Shown here in pieces: positions 63,647 to 64,000 of a stretch of 64,000 nucleotides of DNA (position 1 is the first letter of the stretch; each line of letters starts with the position of its first letter). Below the pieces are notes generated by a model that did no database searches, was not told where the DNA came from, and was given only the letters and a program-made list of their open reading frames with translations. Source of the DNA: Desulfomonile tiedjei (lineage in GTDB: Bacteria; Desulfobacterota; Desulfomonilia; Desulfomonilales; Desulfomonilaceae); the NCBI GenBank assembly GCA_016212925.1, contig JACRDF010000039.1:1-64000 (forward strand), read 5' to 3'. Made by a program: the position numbers and the translations under genes.

Positions 63647-64000
63647 CTATCGCCAGCTGGAAGGTTTGCCGTGCTCGTCTCGCACGATTTCTTTTACCAC
63701 GGTGACCTTGCGAGGACACTTGTATTTGGATAGATACGCCTTGCAGGACCTGATGATCTCTCGCTCTTCTATCTTTGCTCCACTTTCCGGAACAACCAGC
63801 GCCTCAATGACCTGACCTCTCATCAAATCGGGCACACCCACCAATGCAACGTCCGCCACATGCGGATGTCGAATCAGGATTTCCTCGACTTCCTGGCAAT
63901 AGACGTTAAACCCCGATGTTATGATAAGGTCCTTTTTTAGTCCCGTGAGCGTAAGGTACCCTTCTTCGTCCAGGAACCCCAGATCGCCTGTATACAGCCA
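63647..64000 (-). CDS. 3' end of an AMP-forming acyl-CoA synthetase/ligase (truncated by window)
   Basis: 117 codons to TAG at 63647-63649; the start is beyond the right edge. Residues after the edge contain YTGDLGFLDEEGYLTLTG, KKDLIITSGFNVYCQEVEEILIRHPHVADVALVGVPD and the ending KYKCPRKVTVV...HGKPSSWR with the A10 motif Lys. This is the C-terminal domain of the ANL superfamily. Substrate unknown. Short gap of 39 bases before the kinase gene. Confidence 0.9.
   Translation of the reverse strand, partial: WLYTGDLGFLDEEGYLTLTGLKKDLIITSGFNVYCQEVEEILIRHPHVADVALVGVPDLMRGQVIEALVVPESGAKIEEREIIRSCKAYLSKYKCPRKVTVVKEIVRDEHGKPSSWR

Noticed and set aside
1..64000. CRISPR array, rRNA operon, integrase or phage gene cluster
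   Set aside because: No spaced direct repeats, rRNA segments or integrase/capsid motifs were seen; only dispersed palindromes and one transposase end.

Overview
The window looks like a chromosome segment of a strictly anaerobic, Gram-negative deltaproteobacterium (Desulfobacterota; a sulfate-reducing or syntrophic lineage such as Desulfomonile or Syntrophobacter relatives). This is inferred from gene content: a very long BadF/HgdC-type activase, a hydrogenase-style [2Fe-2S]/PAS/SpoIIE signalling module, a tungstate transporter, radical SAM proteins, a two-CW protein, C_GCAxxG_C_C and MacAB-like genes, plus dispersed intergenic palindromes. MurE carries the meso-DAP motif DNPR. No species can be named from the sequence alone.

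Layout. 0-2.8 kb: end of an ISL3-type transposase, a three-repeat beta-trefoil protein, tRNA-Glu and a protein with an internal duplication. 3-6.8 kb: three-gene redox signalling operon (SpoIIE phosphatase, membrane sensor with REC and PAS, thin [2Fe-2S] ferredoxin). 7.4-12.7 kb: giant activase and a radical SAM protein. 12.7-16.1 kb: two lipoproteins and RlpA. 16.4-17.7 kb: trmFO. 17.8-22.5 kb: tungstate ABC system with two tandem binding proteins and an HTH/PBP regulator. 22.9-23.9 kb: xthA and tRNA-Leu. 24.1-40.2 kb: a division and cell wall (dcw) cluster, rsmH-ftsL-ftsI-murE-murF-mraY-[gap]-ftsW-murG-murC-murB-ftsQ-ftsA-ftsZ, with no mraZ, murD or ddl. 40.5-42.2 kb: a tcmP/three-Cys-motif pair with an in-frame amber codon in tcmP. 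42.1-46.4 kb: MacAB-like exporter with two permease genes. 46.7-48.7 kb: a large radical SAM protein and a 45-residue coiled-coil ORF. 48.8-51.3 kb: BASS-type transporter, C_GCAxxG_C_C protein and divergent LysR regulator. 51.4-56.5 kb: secreted nuclease, CoA-binding protein, amidase, two-CW protein, an unknown and a secreted 5'-nucleotidase. 56.7-59.7 kb: tRNA-Pro, a nested mobile element and a secreted ankyrin/LprI protein. 59.7-64 kb: pyrF, a PilR/PilS-like two-component pair and the 3' end of an acyl-CoA synthetase gene.

The dcw genes are tightly packed, with stop/start overlaps at many junctions and a clear sigma70-like promoter upstream. They should be one long operon for peptidoglycan precursor synthesis (MurC, E, F, B, MraY, MurG) and the divisome (FtsL, I, W, Q, A, Z). 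The two interruptions are a 351-base gap in murD's usual place and an 86-base inverted repeat between ftsA and ftsZ.

The strongest candidates for poorly described biology are the tcmP/three-Cys-motif pair with its amber codon, the redox signalling triad without a hydrogenase or kinase, the missing murD, and a 138-base terminal-inverted-repeat element inserted into one of four copies of a dispersed palindromic repeat.
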